NCBI GenBank assembly: GCA_016711125.1
Contig: JADJTQ010000002.1
Span: 1,309,867 to 1,373,866, forward strand
Source of the DNA: Saprospiraceae bacterium
GTDB taxonomy: Bacteria > Bacteroidota > Bacteroidia > Chitinophagales > Saprospiraceae
Reading direction: 5' to 3'
Length of the DNA stretch: 64,000 bases
The first letter of the stretch is position 1. Each line of letters starts with the position of its first letter. The position numbers were made by a program, and so were the translations under genes. Shown here in pieces: positions 36,922 through 47,262 of this stretch. The notes beneath the pieces are model-generated. The model searched no databases. It was not told where the DNA came from and was given only the letters and a program-made list of their open reading frames with translations.

Positions 36922-38547
36922 GTGTTGATCAGATTTCGCAAAATTATCATCAGTGTCTTCGTGTTCAGCATCTTACCCTCTAGTTTTCTTCTGGCACAGT
37001 CAGGATCCAGTGCACTTTTCAGTACCGGTCTTTTATTGGTTGCTGCGATAATTATTATCATGGCGATATACCTGGTCTCAGAAAACTTACTCGGTATTGA
37101 AGCACACCAGATAGGCAAAGGAGGGGAGCCCTCCGGTACAGGATCTTTTTTTGGTAAGATTAAAGGTGTCAAAGTGCCTAAATATGTGAATGGCCATTTT
37201 ACGAAACTGACCAAGGGGCACAATATTCTATTAAAAGGTGCTCCGACAGATGATGTGGTCGAAGTCAAGGCAACGACTTTTGCGATTCAACCCAAGAACT
37301 TTAACGGAATGTCACCGATACCCAAAGTCGTGGTGAATGAAGGCGATGAAGTTTTGGCAGGACAAGAATTGTTCTTTGATAAAAAGCGCCCGGAAATTAA
37401 ATATATGTCGCCTGTTAGTGGTGAAGTGATGTCAATCAAGCGGGGAGAAAAACGGGCTATCACGGAAGTGGTAATTCTGGCAGATAAAGTACAAAAGTAT
37501 AGAGAAATACCTGCAATTGATCTGGACAAAGTCTCCCGCGATAACCTGGTTCAGTTTCTTTTGGATTGTGGAGGGTGGACAATGATTCGCCAAAGACCTT
37601 ACGATATCATTGCAGAGCATAATGTAGTACCGGATAACATTTTTATTTCCACTTTTGACACCGCCCCATTAGCTCCAAACCCGGCAGTCCTGATAAAAGG
37701 TCAGGAAAATCACTTTCAGACAGGAGTGAAATTACTTTCCAAATTGACAAATGGCCGGGTTCATATTGGATTAGATGCCAATGGAGAGTCCGCTCCTCCT
37801 TCTGTATTTGTCAATGTTGCAGATGCCGAAAAGCATTGGTTCGCTGGACCACATCCCTCCGGAAATGTTGGTGTACAAATTCACCACACCAAACCGATCA
37901 GCAGTAAAGACCAGGTATGGATTTTAGGAATACAGGAAGTACTTACTCTCGGTAAGCTCATCAATGATCGTAAATATGATGTCTCTAGAATTGTAGCAGT
38001 TGGTGGCCAGGTGTTGTCACATCCCCGGCATGTACGTACTAAACTTGGAGCCAAGCTAAATGATATATTAGATGGCCAGGGAATTAAAGAAGATGATCGA
38101 ATTATCTCAGGTGACGTTTTATCGGGTAAGGCCAAACTTCAGGATGGGTTTTTAAACTATTTTGACGACCAAATCTCAGTCATACCAGAAGGTAAAGAAT
38201 TTGAACTTTTTGGCTGGCTATTACCATTAAAAATGCGTCCTAGTATTTCAAGAACGTTTCCAGGGTTTTTATTTAAAGAAATGCAATATTCGGTCAATAC
38301 GAATACGCACGGCGAAGGTCGGGCATTCGTGATGACCGGTCAGTATGAGGATATGTTGCCGATGAATATTTACCCGCAGCACCTTATGAAGGCGATACTT
38401 ACAAAAGATTTTGAAAAGATGGAGGGCCTTGGAATTCTCGAATTATCAGAAGAAGATGTTGCGCTATGTGAATTTGCCTGCACCTCTAAACAACCTCTAC
38501 AACACATTTTAAGATCTGGTCTGGAGATCATGCAAGAGCAGGGATAA
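36922..38547 (+). CDS. nqrA: Na+-translocating NADH:quinone reductase subunit A with membrane-anchor extension
   Basis: The 541-residue protein matches NqrA from about residue 90 (THGEGRAF, AEKHWFAGPHPSGNVGVQIH, NPAVLIKGQE), the subunit that binds ubiquinone at the membrane surface. NqrA of other bacteria is about 450 residues. Here ~90 extra N-terminal residues hold a signal-like segment (about 7-26, ending SFLLAQ) and a second long hydrophobic helix (about 34-57), then a Gly/Ser linker. This would tether a normally anchor-free subunit. The start is GTG at 36922. It opens the nqrABCDEF operon. Confidence 0.93.
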   Translation: MLIRFRKIIISVFVFSILPSSFLLAQSGSSALFSTGLLLVAAIIIIMAIYLVSENLLGIEAHQIGKGGEPSGTGSFFGKIKGVKVPKYVNGHFTKLTKGHNILLKGAPTDDVVEVKATTFAIQPKNFNGMSPIPKVVVNEGDEVLAGQELFFDKKRPEIKYMSPVSGEVMSIKRGEKRAITEVVILADKVQKYREIPAIDLDKVSRDNLVQFLLDCGGWTMIRQRPYDIIAEHNVVPDNIFISTFDTAPLAPNPAVLIKGQENHFQTGVKLLSKLTNGRVHIGLDANGESAPPSVFVNVADAEKHWFAGPHPSGNVGVQIHHTKPISSKDQVWILGIQEVLTLGKLINDRKYDVSRIVAVGGQVLSHPRHVRTKLGAKLNDILDGQGIKEDDRIISGDVLSGKAKLQDGFLNYFDDQISVIPEGKEFELFGWLLPLKMRPSISRTFPGFLFKEMQYSVNTNTHGEGRAFVMTGQYEDMLPMNIYPQHLMKAILTKDFEKMEGLGILELSEEDVALCEFACTSKQPLQHILRSGLEIMQEQG

Positions 38548-38564
38548 GATCATAACTAATCACA

Positions 38565-39809
38565 ATGAGTAAAATTCTAGAATTTGTTAAAAAGTTGGAG
38601 CCTAAGAAAGGGACTTTCGTGCACACTTTGTATGATGGTTTCTTTACGTTCCTCTTTACTCCGGATGAAGTCACTCATGGCGGTACTCATATCAAAGATG
38701 GTATGGATCTGAAGAGGACCATGATGATGGTGGTCATCGCACTATTGCCTGCTTATTTATTTGGGATATACAATATTGGACATCAGCATTTTATTGCATT
38801 AGGTGCTCACACTGGGTTTTTAGATGGATTTCACCTCAAGTTCCTTTTTGGGCTCGGCAAACTGTTACCCATCTTTATTGTCACCAATGTTGTTGGTTTA
38901 GGTATCGAATTTTATTATGCCTTTAAAAAGGGACATGGTATTGAAGAGGGATTTCTTGTCACCGGTGCATTGATCCCGTTGATTATGCCTCCGGATTTAC
39001 CAATTTGGATTCTCGTACTTGCAGTTGCATTCGCCACATGGATAGGTAAAGAGGCCTTTGGCGGTACCGGGATGAATATATGGAACATTGCATTGCTTGC
39101 CAGGGTATTTGTATTTTTTGCTTATCCAACAACAATTTCGGGCGACGAGGTTTGGGTTTCAGGCATTGCTTCTACCCAATCTGGCGCTATGGCTGAATAC
39201 GGCATATGGCATGATGCCTGCAACTGGCTTTTTGGTCTCTTTGGGGCTGATACATTTAACGAAGCAGCCACGGTAGTCGACGGCTATACAGGCGCCACTC
39301 CTTTGATACTGGCTTATCAGGGTGGTTGGGATGCAGTGACGCACGTCTACTCAGAAGCGCAAATGTGGTGGGGCACAATACCGGGATCTATCGGGGAAAC
39401 TTCGAAACCTCTCATTATACTTGGCGCCCTATTTTTGATTGCCACTGGAATAGCTAGCTGGCGTATTATGGTGAGTATGGTCTTTGGTGCAGCTATTATG
39501 TCACTATTGCTAAATGCCTGGGATGCGACACCATTCATGTCGGTGCCCTGGTACTACCATTTTTATATGGGTAGTTTCTTTTTTGCCATGGCCTTCATGG
39601 CAACCGATCCGGTTACCGCTTCATCAACAAATCGGGGAAAATGGATCTATGGTTTTTTAATTGGATTCATTGGAATCATTGTCAGAGTATTGAATCCGGC
39701 ATATCCCGAAGGTTGGATGCTGGCTATTCTGTTGCTCAATACCTTCGCTCCGTTGATTGATCATTACGTTATTCAAGGAAATATATCAAAACGCTTAAAA
39801 CGTGCATAG
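38565..39809 (+). CDS. nqrB: Na+-translocating NADH:quinone reductase subunit B
   Basis: The 414-residue membrane protein has about ten helices. The covalent FMN threonine is T245 in the motif DGYTGATPLI, a variant of the usual SGAT. Other conserved blocks are GGTHIKDGMDLKRTMMMVVI and FMATDPVTASSTNRGKWIYG. NqrB houses FMN and riboflavin and most of the sodium path. It overlaps nqrC by 8 bases. Confidence 0.95.
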   Translation: MSKILEFVKKLEPKKGTFVHTLYDGFFTFLFTPDEVTHGGTHIKDGMDLKRTMMMVVIALLPAYLFGIYNIGHQHFIALGAHTGFLDGFHLKFLFGLGKLLPIFIVTNVVGLGIEFYYAFKKGHGIEEGFLVTGALIPLIMPPDLPIWILVLAVAFATWIGKEAFGGTGMNIWNIALLARVFVFFAYPTTISGDEVWVSGIASTQSGAMAEYGIWHDACNWLFGLFGADTFNEAATVVDGYTGATPLILAYQGGWDAVTHVYSEAQMWWGTIPGSIGETSKPLIILGALFLIATGIASWRIMVSMVFGAAIMSLLLNAWDATPFMSVPWYYHFYMGSFFFAMAFMATDPVTASSTNRGKWIYGFLIGFIGIIVRVLNPAYPEGWMLAILLLNTFAPLIDHYVIQGNISKRLKRA

Positions 39810-40512
39810 TACTAGATATATCATAACATTTGTAGCTATCCTAACCATGGTAGTTGCCTTGGTTTTGTCACTGTTGGCTACCGGATTAAAACCCATCCAT
39901 GATCGAAATGAAGCCATTTACAATAAGAAGGCTATTTTGTCTGCTATCGAATCACATTTAGATCAGAAGGCTTCTACAATGACCGCAGACCAGGTGCAGA
40001 AAATTTTTGATGATCAGATCCAACAAGTGGTTGTTGACATGCAGGGGAATGCACTGGAAGGAGTCCAAGCGGATCAAGTCGATATGGCAAAGGAGAAAAA
40101 GAAGCCTCTGGCTGAGCAGAGATTACCCGTATATATATACAATGGTCAAGATGGCAAGATTTATATCGTCAGTGTGAGAGGTAGTGGTCTTTGGGATGAG
40201 ATTTGGGGCAGTATAGCCTTGGAAGATGATTTTAATACCATCTCCGGAGCCACATTTGATCACAAAGGAGAAACTCCTGGATTGGGTGCAGAGATTAAAG
40301 ACAATCCTAAATTTCCCAGAGAATTTGTGGGAAAAAAACTTTACAATGAAGGTGGTAAATACGTATCTGTGCAAGTGAAAAAAGGCCCGATCACTGATCC
40401 GGTGCATCAGGTTGATGGGATCAGCGGGGCCACAATAACTTCAAATGGGGTTACTGAAATGTTGGAAAGAGGAATTAAGTATTATGAACCGTACTTCGAA
40501 AAACAGAAATAA
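39802..40512 (+). CDS. nqrC: Na+-translocating NADH:quinone reductase subunit C
   Basis: The 236-residue protein has one N-terminal helix (about 6-28) and an FMN-binding periplasmic domain. The flavinylation motif SGATIT places the FMN-linked threonine at T211; GLWDEIWGSIALEDD and THSGETPG-like HKGETPGLGAEI are also conserved. The start is a GTG at 39802, overlapping the end of nqrB. Flavin is attached by ApbE, which is not in the window. Confidence 0.94.
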   Translation: MHSTRYIITFVAILTMVVALVLSLLATGLKPIHDRNEAIYNKKAILSAIESHLDQKASTMTADQVQKIFDDQIQQVVVDMQGNALEGVQADQVDMAKEKKKPLAEQRLPVYIYNGQDGKIYIVSVRGSGLWDEIWGSIALEDDFNTISGATFDHKGETPGLGAEIKDNPKFPREFVGKKLYNEGGKYVSVQVKKGPITDPVHQVDGISGATITSNGVTEMLERGIKYYEPYFEKQK

Positions 40513-40514
40513 AC

Positions 40515-40530
40515 CGTCACTTCGGTGACG
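40515..40530 (+). promoter_or_regulatory. Stem-loop with UUCG tetraloop between nqrC and nqrD
   Basis: CGTCAC (40515-40520), loop TTCG, GTGACG (40525-40530): a perfect 6-base stem closed by C-G over the very stable UUCG loop. It starts 3 bases after the nqrC stop and ends 15 bases before the nqrD start. No T run follows, so it is probably an RNA stability or processing element rather than a terminator. Confidence 0.6.
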
Positions 40531-40545
40531 ATTAAATAAAATTCT

Positions 40546-41265
40546 ATGGCTGAAACAGCAGTAAAACAACCAGTCGTAAAAGAACGCGAGCCTCTTTTTG
40601 GTCCGAAGGAGAGGAAACTACTGACCGATCCGTTTAATGACAATAATCCAATTACTGTACAGGTATTGGGCATCTGTTCGGCATTGGCGGTCACGTCTCT
40701 GGTGTATCCCTCGGTGATTATGGCGATCAGCGTGACATTCGTTACCGCAATGTCCAGTTTCTTTACTTCGCTATTACGCAAGAGTATCCCGAAACAGGTA
40801 CGTATGATAGTTCAATTGGTGATCATTGCTACATTGGTGACTATCGTCGAGCAGGCTTTGAAGGCGTTGAATTTTGAGATCTATAAGCAACTGTCTGTAT
40901 TTATAGGTCTTATTATTACCAATTGCATCGTCATGGGTCGGCTAGAAGCATTTGCCATGGCCAATCGACCGTGGCGGTCACTTCTGGACGGTATTGGCAA
41001 TGGCCTTGGCTATGGAGCCATTTTGATTATCGTAGCGTTGGTTCGTGAACTATTTGGCAAAGGCACCCTTTTCGCTGGAAGCCCTCTTGCCTGGCAAATT
41101 ATTGGCCCTTCATCTGACTACATGTTAGATACGACCAGCATTGGATGGTTGGGTTGGTATCAAAACAATAACCTGATGGTTCTATCCGGGGCAGCTATGT
41201 TTATCATTGGAATTTTGATCTGGATACACCGTACATGGAATCCAAAATTAATTGACGTTTCCTAA
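40546..41265 (+). CDS. nqrD: Na+-translocating NADH:quinone reductase subunit D
   Basis: The 239-residue membrane protein has six helices in the inverted-repeat arrangement of NqrD/RnfE, with PFNDNNPITVQVLGICSALA, VFIGLIITNCIVMGRLEAFA and DGIGNGLGYGAILIIVALVR. The N-terminal ~25 residues are hydrophilic. NqrD and NqrE together form the iron-sulfur-containing core of the pump. It follows the UUCG hairpin and precedes nqrE by 12 bases. Confidence 0.94.
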   Translation: MAETAVKQPVVKEREPLFGPKERKLLTDPFNDNNPITVQVLGICSALAVTSLVYPSVIMAISVTFVTAMSSFFTSLLRKSIPKQVRMIVQLVIIATLVTIVEQALKALNFEIYKQLSVFIGLIITNCIVMGRLEAFAMANRPWRSLLDGIGNGLGYGAILIIVALVRELFGKGTLFAGSPLAWQIIGPSSDYMLDTTSIGWLGWYQNNNLMVLSGAAMFIIGILIWIHRTWNPKLIDVS

Positions 41266-41277
41266 AAGCCGAACACA

Positions 41278-41876
41278 ATGGATCTTATAAATATTTTTAT
41301 CAAATCAGCTTTTATTGAAAACCTTGTCCTAACGTATTTTCTGGGCATGTGTTCATATCTTGCTGTTTCTAAGAGTGTAAAAAACTGCATTTGGTCTGGG
41401 ATTAGCTGTCATATTCGTTCTTGGTATTACTTTGCCTATTAATTGGGTTATTACCAATGTTTTGCTCAGCGAGGAGGGTATCCTCGGCATGGATCTTACC
41501 TTTCTGAGATTGATTCTTTTCATTGCAGTTATTGCCTCCATGGTACAATTGGTTGAAATGGTAATCGAAAAATTTTCTCCAGCGCTTTATAATTCGCTTG
41601 GAATTTTCTTGCCACTAATCACGGTAAACTGTGCTATCCTTGGAGGTTCATTATTTATGGTATCTAAGGAATATAATTTTAGTGAGTCGGTGGCATTTGG
41701 TCTGGGTGGTGGATTTGGATGGTTTTTAGCCATCATTGCGATCGGCCATCCGCGAAAAATTGAGATATTCCAACATCCCCGCTCCTTTAAGAGGGCTGGG
41801 TATTGCATTTATTATTACCGGCCTTATGGGCTTAGCATTTTTAAGTTTGCTGGGAATTGACCCTGCAGCATTTTAA
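41278..41876 (+). pseudogene. nqrE: Na+-translocating NADH:quinone reductase subunit E, split by two frameshifts
   Basis: The ATG at 41278 begins MDLINIFIKSAFIENLVLTY and FLGMCSYLAVSKSVKN, typical NqrE. The frame is lost near 41385 (one extra base, or two missing) and resumes as LGLAVIFVLGITLPINW. The central part VNCAILGGSLFMVSKEY carries a conserved cysteine. A second shift near 41744 is needed to read REKLRYSNIPAPLRGLGI and GLMGLAFLSLLGIDPAAF, ending at TAA 41874-41876. The repaired length (about 200 residues) is normal. As all other parts of the pump are conserved, sequencing error is likely. Confidence 0.9.
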
Positions 41877-41901
41877 AATACTTTAACATAAAGACAATAG
41901 A

Positions 41902-43202
41902 ATGATTTTACTCATGTCTTTTATGCCAATTTTGTGGGCTATCGTGGTATTTAGTGCCATTATTCTGGCACTAAGTCTGATGCTGATTTTTGCGCGACAT
42001 AAGTTAATACCTCAGGGCGAAGTAAAAATCGTCATCAATGGCAAAGCTGAAAATACCCTGATGGTCTCTCCGGGCAGTTCTCTACTGTCTGCATTGTCCG
42101 AGCAGAATATCTTTTTGCCCTCAGCCTGTGGCGGTGGTGGAACCTGTGCAATGTGTGAGTGTCATGTAGAAAAAGGAGGTGGCGATGTATTGCCCACTGA
42201 ATTAAACCACTTGAGTCGAAAGGAAGTAGCTGAGCATAAAAGATTGGCTTGTCAGGTGAAGGTCCGGGAAGATATGGAGATCACGATCCCGGATGAGATT
42301 TTTGGTATAAAAAAATGGGAATGTGAAGTCGTTTCTAATTATAATGTAGCCTCTTTCATTAAGGAGTTTGTCGTTAGATTACCAAAAGGGGAAATACTTG
42401 ATTTCCAATCGGGTGGCTATGTGCAAATTGACGTACCAAAAATTGAGGTCGATTTTAAGAATTTTGATATCACCCCGTTGCCTGGTGATCCGGGAGGAAC
42501 GGATAAGTTTAAATCGGAATGGGATACCTACAAACTCTGGGATCTCAAAATGAAAAACGATGAGCCTCAGTTTAGAGCCTATTCGATGGCCAATCATCCG
42601 GCAGAAGGCAATATCGTGATGTTGAACATCCGGATTGCTACACCCCATGGGATCGGAATGCGAATGCAGGCAAAGGAGGTTGGATGAATGTAAATCCTGG
42701 TGTTTGTTCGAGTTATGTATTTGATCGGAAACCAGGTGACAAAGTGACCATTTCCGGACCGTATGGAGAGTTTTTCATCAAAAACACTAAACGCGAAATG
42801 CTTTATATCGGTGGTGGAGCAGGGATGGCACCTTTGCGCAGTCACCTGTTTCATTTATTTCACACGGCTAAAACGCATGACCGCAAAGTCACTTATTGGT
42901 ATGGCGGTCGTTCCACCAGGGAGTTATTCTATACCGATCATTTTGAAGCCATTGAAAAAGAATTTCCCAATTTTAAGTATAATATCGCTTTATCAAACCC
43001 AGTGCCGGAAGACAATTGGACCGGATATAAGGGCTTCATCCATCAGGTAGTACTTGATGAATACTTGAGTAAGCATCCTGAACCTGAAGAGATCGAATAT
43101 TACCTTTGTGGGCCTCCACTGATGTTGCAAGCCTGCTTAAAAATGTTTGATGATTTGGGTGTGCCGGAAGAAAATGTCGCCTTTGATGACTTTGGAAGTT
43201 AA
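41902..43202 (+). pseudogene. nqrF: Na+-translocating NADH:quinone reductase subunit F, one frameshift
   Basis: The N-terminal helix (about 8-29) is followed by a 2Fe-2S ferredoxin domain with C76, C82 and C85 in SACGGGGTCAMCECHV and a fourth cysteine in RLACQVKV. The FAD domain has RAYSMANHPAEGN, and the NADH domain has GGGAGMAPLRSH and YYLCGPPLM. The frame breaks at the C4 run 42643-42646; one more C gives ATPPWDRNANAGKGGWMNVN, the conserved path. The 4-base overlap of two apparent genes at 42684-42687 is therefore not a real junction. The joined protein of about 433 residues is close to the usual 405-430. Confidence 0.93.
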
Positions 43203-43327
43203 AAGGATTGATTCGTGGCAGAGAGCATCGATCAACAGAGAAGCGTTGAGCTAAACCAAGCAACAACTTGATCAACTTGGGCTAACGCCTGTGGATAAGT
43301 TTTGATCAATCTTTAGCATATAGAGTT

Positions 43328-43335
43328 TATCTTCG
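43328..43335 (+). promoter_or_regulatory. Putative -7 promoter element of metG
   Basis: TATCTTCG lies 29 bases before the metG ATG; a TTG sits at 43302-43304, 23 bases upstream. The same octamer occurs before adk. Confidence 0.35.
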
Positions 43336-43364
43336 CCTGAATTTTTTGTGCTTTGTAGTTACGT

Positions 43365-45503
43365 ATGATGAATCCCCCAAGCAGATATCTGGTTACGTCC
43401 GCCTTGCCATATGCTAATGGCCCTTTACATATCGGACATTTAGCCGGTGCCTATCTTCCAGCCGATGCTTTTGTACGCTTTTTGAGACTTTCCGGCAAAG
43501 ACGTGGTCTATATTGGTGGATCCGATGAGCATGGTGCCGCTATCAAGATTAAAGCATTAAAAGAGGGTGTAACACCTCAGGAGATTGTGGATAAGTATCA
43601 TGCCATGATCAAGAAGGCTTTTGAAGAAATCGGAATTAGCTTTGACATCTACCATCGCACGACTGAAAAGATCCATCACGAAACCTCACAGGACTTTTTT
43701 CGTACCTTATACAAAAGCGGTGCCTTCACCGAGCTGGAGACAGAACAGTATTTTGATGAAAGTGCAGGCCAGTTTTTAGCAGATCGCTTTATCATTGGCA
43801 CCTGCCCAAGGTGTCAACACCCGGAAGCCTATGGAGACCAGTGCGAAAATTGTGGTTCGACACTCAGCCCGACCGAGTTGATCAGTCCCAAATCGACCAT
43901 CAGCGGAAACACCCCAGTGCTTAGAACCACAAAACATTGGTATCTCCCTCTGGAAGAACACGAAACCTGGCTGAGGGCCTATATTACCCACGGTATGCTT
44001 GATGGTAAAGAGCATCATTATCCCGAAGAATGGAAAAAACATGTGATAGGGCAGTGTAAATCCTGGCTCGATGCCGGGCTGCAACCCAGGGCCATCACTC
44101 GCGATTTGGACTGGGGAGTGGATGTTCCTCCAGAGATTGAGGGCTCAGAGGGTAAGAAACTCTATGTCTGGATGGACGCCCCAATCGGTTATATTTCAGC
44201 AACAAAAGAATGGGCTCAGCAACATAAGAAGGATTGGGAGCTCTATTGGAAAGATGAAGAAACGGCGTTGGTCCATTTTATTGGCAAAGACAATATCGTG
44301 TTTCATTGCCTGATTTTTCCGGTGATTCTAAAGTCCTACGGGGGATTCAATTTGCCGGTTAACGTGCCTGCCAATCAATTTGTAAATCTAGAGGGTCAAA
44401 AGGTGAGTACTTCCAAGGGATGGGCAGTATGGATCCATGAATACCTGAAAAGTTTTCCAGACAAACAAGATGAACTCCGCTACTATGGTTTCAAAATCAT
44501 GCCGGAACTCAAGGACAGTGACTTTACCTGGAAGGGTTATCAGGATGCAGTTAATAATGAACTAGTGAACAATTTGGGCAATTTCATTCACCGGGTATTG
44601 GTTTTGACTAATAAATATTATAATGGCGTCGTACCTGTAATTGATGAAAGCATTTCCATCAATGCACCACTTGAGCTGGGTCTACCTACTTGGCACGATT
44701 CCGAATTACTGGATCTTTTTGACCGATTACACGATTATCGTACCTATATCAAAGACTTTGATTTCAGAAGTGCGCTAAAGATGTTGATGGAAATATCGAC
44801 GACTGGTAATCAGTTGCTGCAAAATAACGAACCCTGGAAACAAGAAAAGACAGATCCGGATGAGGTAAAAGTCGTCATGAACCTGGGACTTCAATATGTG
44901 ACGGCTCTTAGTGTTGCGGTTAGGCCATTTATGCCATTTACCAGCGATAAGATTCGGGAATTGCTCGCATTGCCACCCATCAAAGAAAAAGGAGAATTTG
45001 TCGATTTGATGGATGCATTATCTGAAGGAAAGCATCTCATTGCAGCAGGTCATAAGATTAAAAAGGCCCAGCATTTGTTTACTAAGATTACTGACGAGGA
45101 GATTCAGCTTCAGATGGATGCCTTGATGAATTCGAAAGTGGAGGCTGCCGGAGCGGAAGAAATCCAACATCTAAAATCCATTGCCACTTTTGATGATTTT
45201 TCGAAACTAGATTTACGCACCGGAAAAATAACTGCTGCTGAAAAAGTGGAGAAAGCCGACAAGTTACTTAAGCTCACGGTCGATCTTGGCTTTGAGAAGC
45301 GCACGGTTGTGTCGGGTATCGCCGGAACGTATGATCCAGAATCGATTGTCGGTCAAGATATTGTATTGGTAGCCAATCTTGCCCCGCGAAAAATCAAGGG
45401 TGTTGTGTCGCAGGGAATGGTGCTGCTGGCCGAAGATAAAGATGGCAAACTGGGATTCGTGAGTGCACCAGAGGGATGGGCCAAAGGTGATGTTGTGCGA
45501 TGA
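43365..45503 (+). CDS. metG: Methionyl-tRNA synthetase with C-terminal tRNA-binding domain
   Basis: The 712-residue class I synthetase has the HIGH motif at residues 22-25, a zinc knuckle in GTCPRCQHPEAYGDQCENCG, the KMSKS variant in KVSTSKGWAVW, and an anticodon-binding helical domain. Residues from about 605 form an appended EMAP II/Trbp111-like tRNA-binding OB fold (FDDFSKLDLRTGKI, KGVVSQGMVLLAED), used for dimerisation and tRNA binding. The length fits Bacteroidota MetG. Its stop overlaps the start of lnt by 4 bases. Confidence 0.96.
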   Translation: MMNPPSRYLVTSALPYANGPLHIGHLAGAYLPADAFVRFLRLSGKDVVYIGGSDEHGAAIKIKALKEGVTPQEIVDKYHAMIKKAFEEIGISFDIYHRTTEKIHHETSQDFFRTLYKSGAFTELETEQYFDESAGQFLADRFIIGTCPRCQHPEAYGDQCENCGSTLSPTELISPKSTISGNTPVLRTTKHWYLPLEEHETWLRAYITHGMLDGKEHHYPEEWKKHVIGQCKSWLDAGLQPRAITRDLDWGVDVPPEIEGSEGKKLYVWMDAPIGYISATKEWAQQHKKDWELYWKDEETALVHFIGKDNIVFHCLIFPVILKSYGGFNLPVNVPANQFVNLEGQKVSTSKGWAVWIHEYLKSFPDKQDELRYYGFKIMPELKDSDFTWKGYQDAVNNELVNNLGNFIHRVLVLTNKYYNGVVPVIDESISINAPLELGLPTWHDSELLDLFDRLHDYRTYIKDFDFRSALKMLMEISTTGNQLLQNNEPWKQEKTDPDEVKVVMNLGLQYVTALSVAVRPFMPFTSDKIRELLALPPIKEKGEFVDLMDALSEGKHLIAAGHKIKKAQHLFTKITDEEIQLQMDALMNSKVEAAGAEEIQHLKSIATFDDFSKLDLRTGKITAAEKVEKADKLLKLTVDLGFEKRTVVSGIAGTYDPESIVGQDIVLVANLAPRKIKGVVSQGMVLLAEDKDGKLGFVSAPEGWAKGDVVR

Positions 45504-47262
45504 ATAACCGGTCTTTCAAGATCGTTACTGGATTACTTACTCTGATATTTTTGGGTTCCACTTATTTATTAATTGATCGACAATCAAATCAATTATTGTG
45601 GGGCCATCTGCCACTTTTTCAATTTTCCTCCTTTTGGTTTCTTGGGGTTATTTTATTCAAAAGAAAGTCGCTGGCCAGTAGAGATTATCTGGAGAAGATT
45701 GGTCTCGCTACACTTTCTGCCCTTTTATTAAGCATCGGATTTCCACCCTTCCCTTTCCCAATCTTGTTATTTGTGGCTTTTGTGCCTTTATTATGGATAC
45801 TGAAATCGTATTTAAATAAAGAAGATATACGAATTGGTGAATTATTTTTTCTGCTATACCACACTTTTTTACTCTGGAATATATTTGCAACCTATTGGGT
45901 GGCCAATACAGCATATTTTGCTGGTATTTTTGCTAATACGGTTAATGCATTTTTAATGGCATTGCCTATTTTAAGTTATGTTTTTGTTGCGCGGAAATTA
46001 GGTAAAAATACTGCATTGTTGGCCTTTGTGGTGTCCTGGCTTTCCTTTGAATTTTTACACATGCGATGGGAGCTGTATTGGCCCTGGCTCACATTAGGAA
46101 ATGGTTTGTCAAAAATACCGCAGGCTATTCAATGGTATCACATCACCGGTGCTCTAGGTGGCTCGGCCTGGATCTTGATCATTAATTATCTGATCTTCAA
46201 CTGGCTTAAAGATTATCGAGCCAATAAATCCGTTAAACCACTTATCAAACCAGCTATCTGGGTTTTTAATACCGCTCCTTTATTCAGTCGTTGTTTATTT
46301 TCAATACACAGAAACCGGCGATGAAATCGAAGTGGTATCTGTTCAACCAAATTTTGAACCTCACTATGAGAAGTTTAATTTTCCTCAATCGGAAATGGCT
46401 GCACGGTGTCTCGCACTTGCACAGGATCAAATGACTACACAGACAGATTTTGTAGTGATGCCCGAGACGACTTTTGCCCCGATAGATATGAATGCTCCTT
46501 TTAGTTCTCCGGTCATACAAGAACTGGCTGATTTTGCCAGTGAAAATCAAGTGAAGGTGGTGACAGGTCTTGCTGCATACCGTTATTTACACGATTCTGA
46601 AGAAATCAATTTATCTACTACTATTCCGATTCGCAGACCCGATGGTGATGTAGAATATCGTGAGCATTATAATTGTGCAATACAAATAGATCCTCAACAA
46701 AATATTCAGGAGTATTACAAAGCTCTTTATGTACCCGGCGCCGAATTTTTCCCGTTTAAAAAGCTACTTTTTTTTTCTGCAGCCTCTTGTCGATCAATTG
46801 GGCGGTACCACTTATGGGTATCGGGTGCGAACCAAATTTGCTTTATTCACTTCAGATGCCGCGGTAGTGGCACCACCTATCTGCTACGAATCAATATTTG
46901 GCGAATTTATTACTCGTTTTGTTCAAAAAGGTGCAGAGGTTATTTTTATCATGACCAACGATGGTTGGTGGGATAATACGGCCGGGCACCGACAACACGC
47001 CGACTATGCTCGTCTAAGAGCCATAGAGACCAGGCGTTCAGTCATTCGGTCTGCCAATATGGGTACTTGTTGTATCATCAATCAAAGAGGTGATATTGGG
47101 CAAAAAACGGTCTATGGTGAAGCTGCTGCCATTAATGTGAAAGCCAAAAAGAATAAGATTATCACATTTTACGTCAAATGGGGCGATTTTGTCGGAAGGA
47201 TTTCCTTATTTCTGACTCTTCTCCTTTTGGCACGTGCCTTGGTATTCAAATGGCAAGGTTGA
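45500..47262 (+). pseudogene. lnt: Apolipoprotein N-acyltransferase, split by two one-base indels
   Basis: The first frame gives the membrane domain (about 6-8 helices; LSIGFPPFPFPILLFVAFVPL and FEFLHMRWELYWPWLTLGNG). At the T5 run 46263-46267 one fewer T gives WVLIPLLYSVVVYFQYTETG and leads into the nitrilase domain with VSVQPNFEPHYEKF and the catalytic glutamate in MPETTF. At the T9 run 46768-46776 one fewer T gives KKLLFFLQPLVDQLGGT and leads to the catalytic cysteine in APPICYESIFGEF and MTNDGWWDNTAGHRQHADYA. Lnt adds the third acyl chain to lipoproteins. Both breaks are in homopolymers, so sequencing error is favoured. Confidence 0.92.

Noticed and set aside
42684..42687. ATGA overlap as a split, two-gene NqrF
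   Set aside because: One C at the C4 run 42643-42646 restores the conserved FAD/NADH linker in a single protein.
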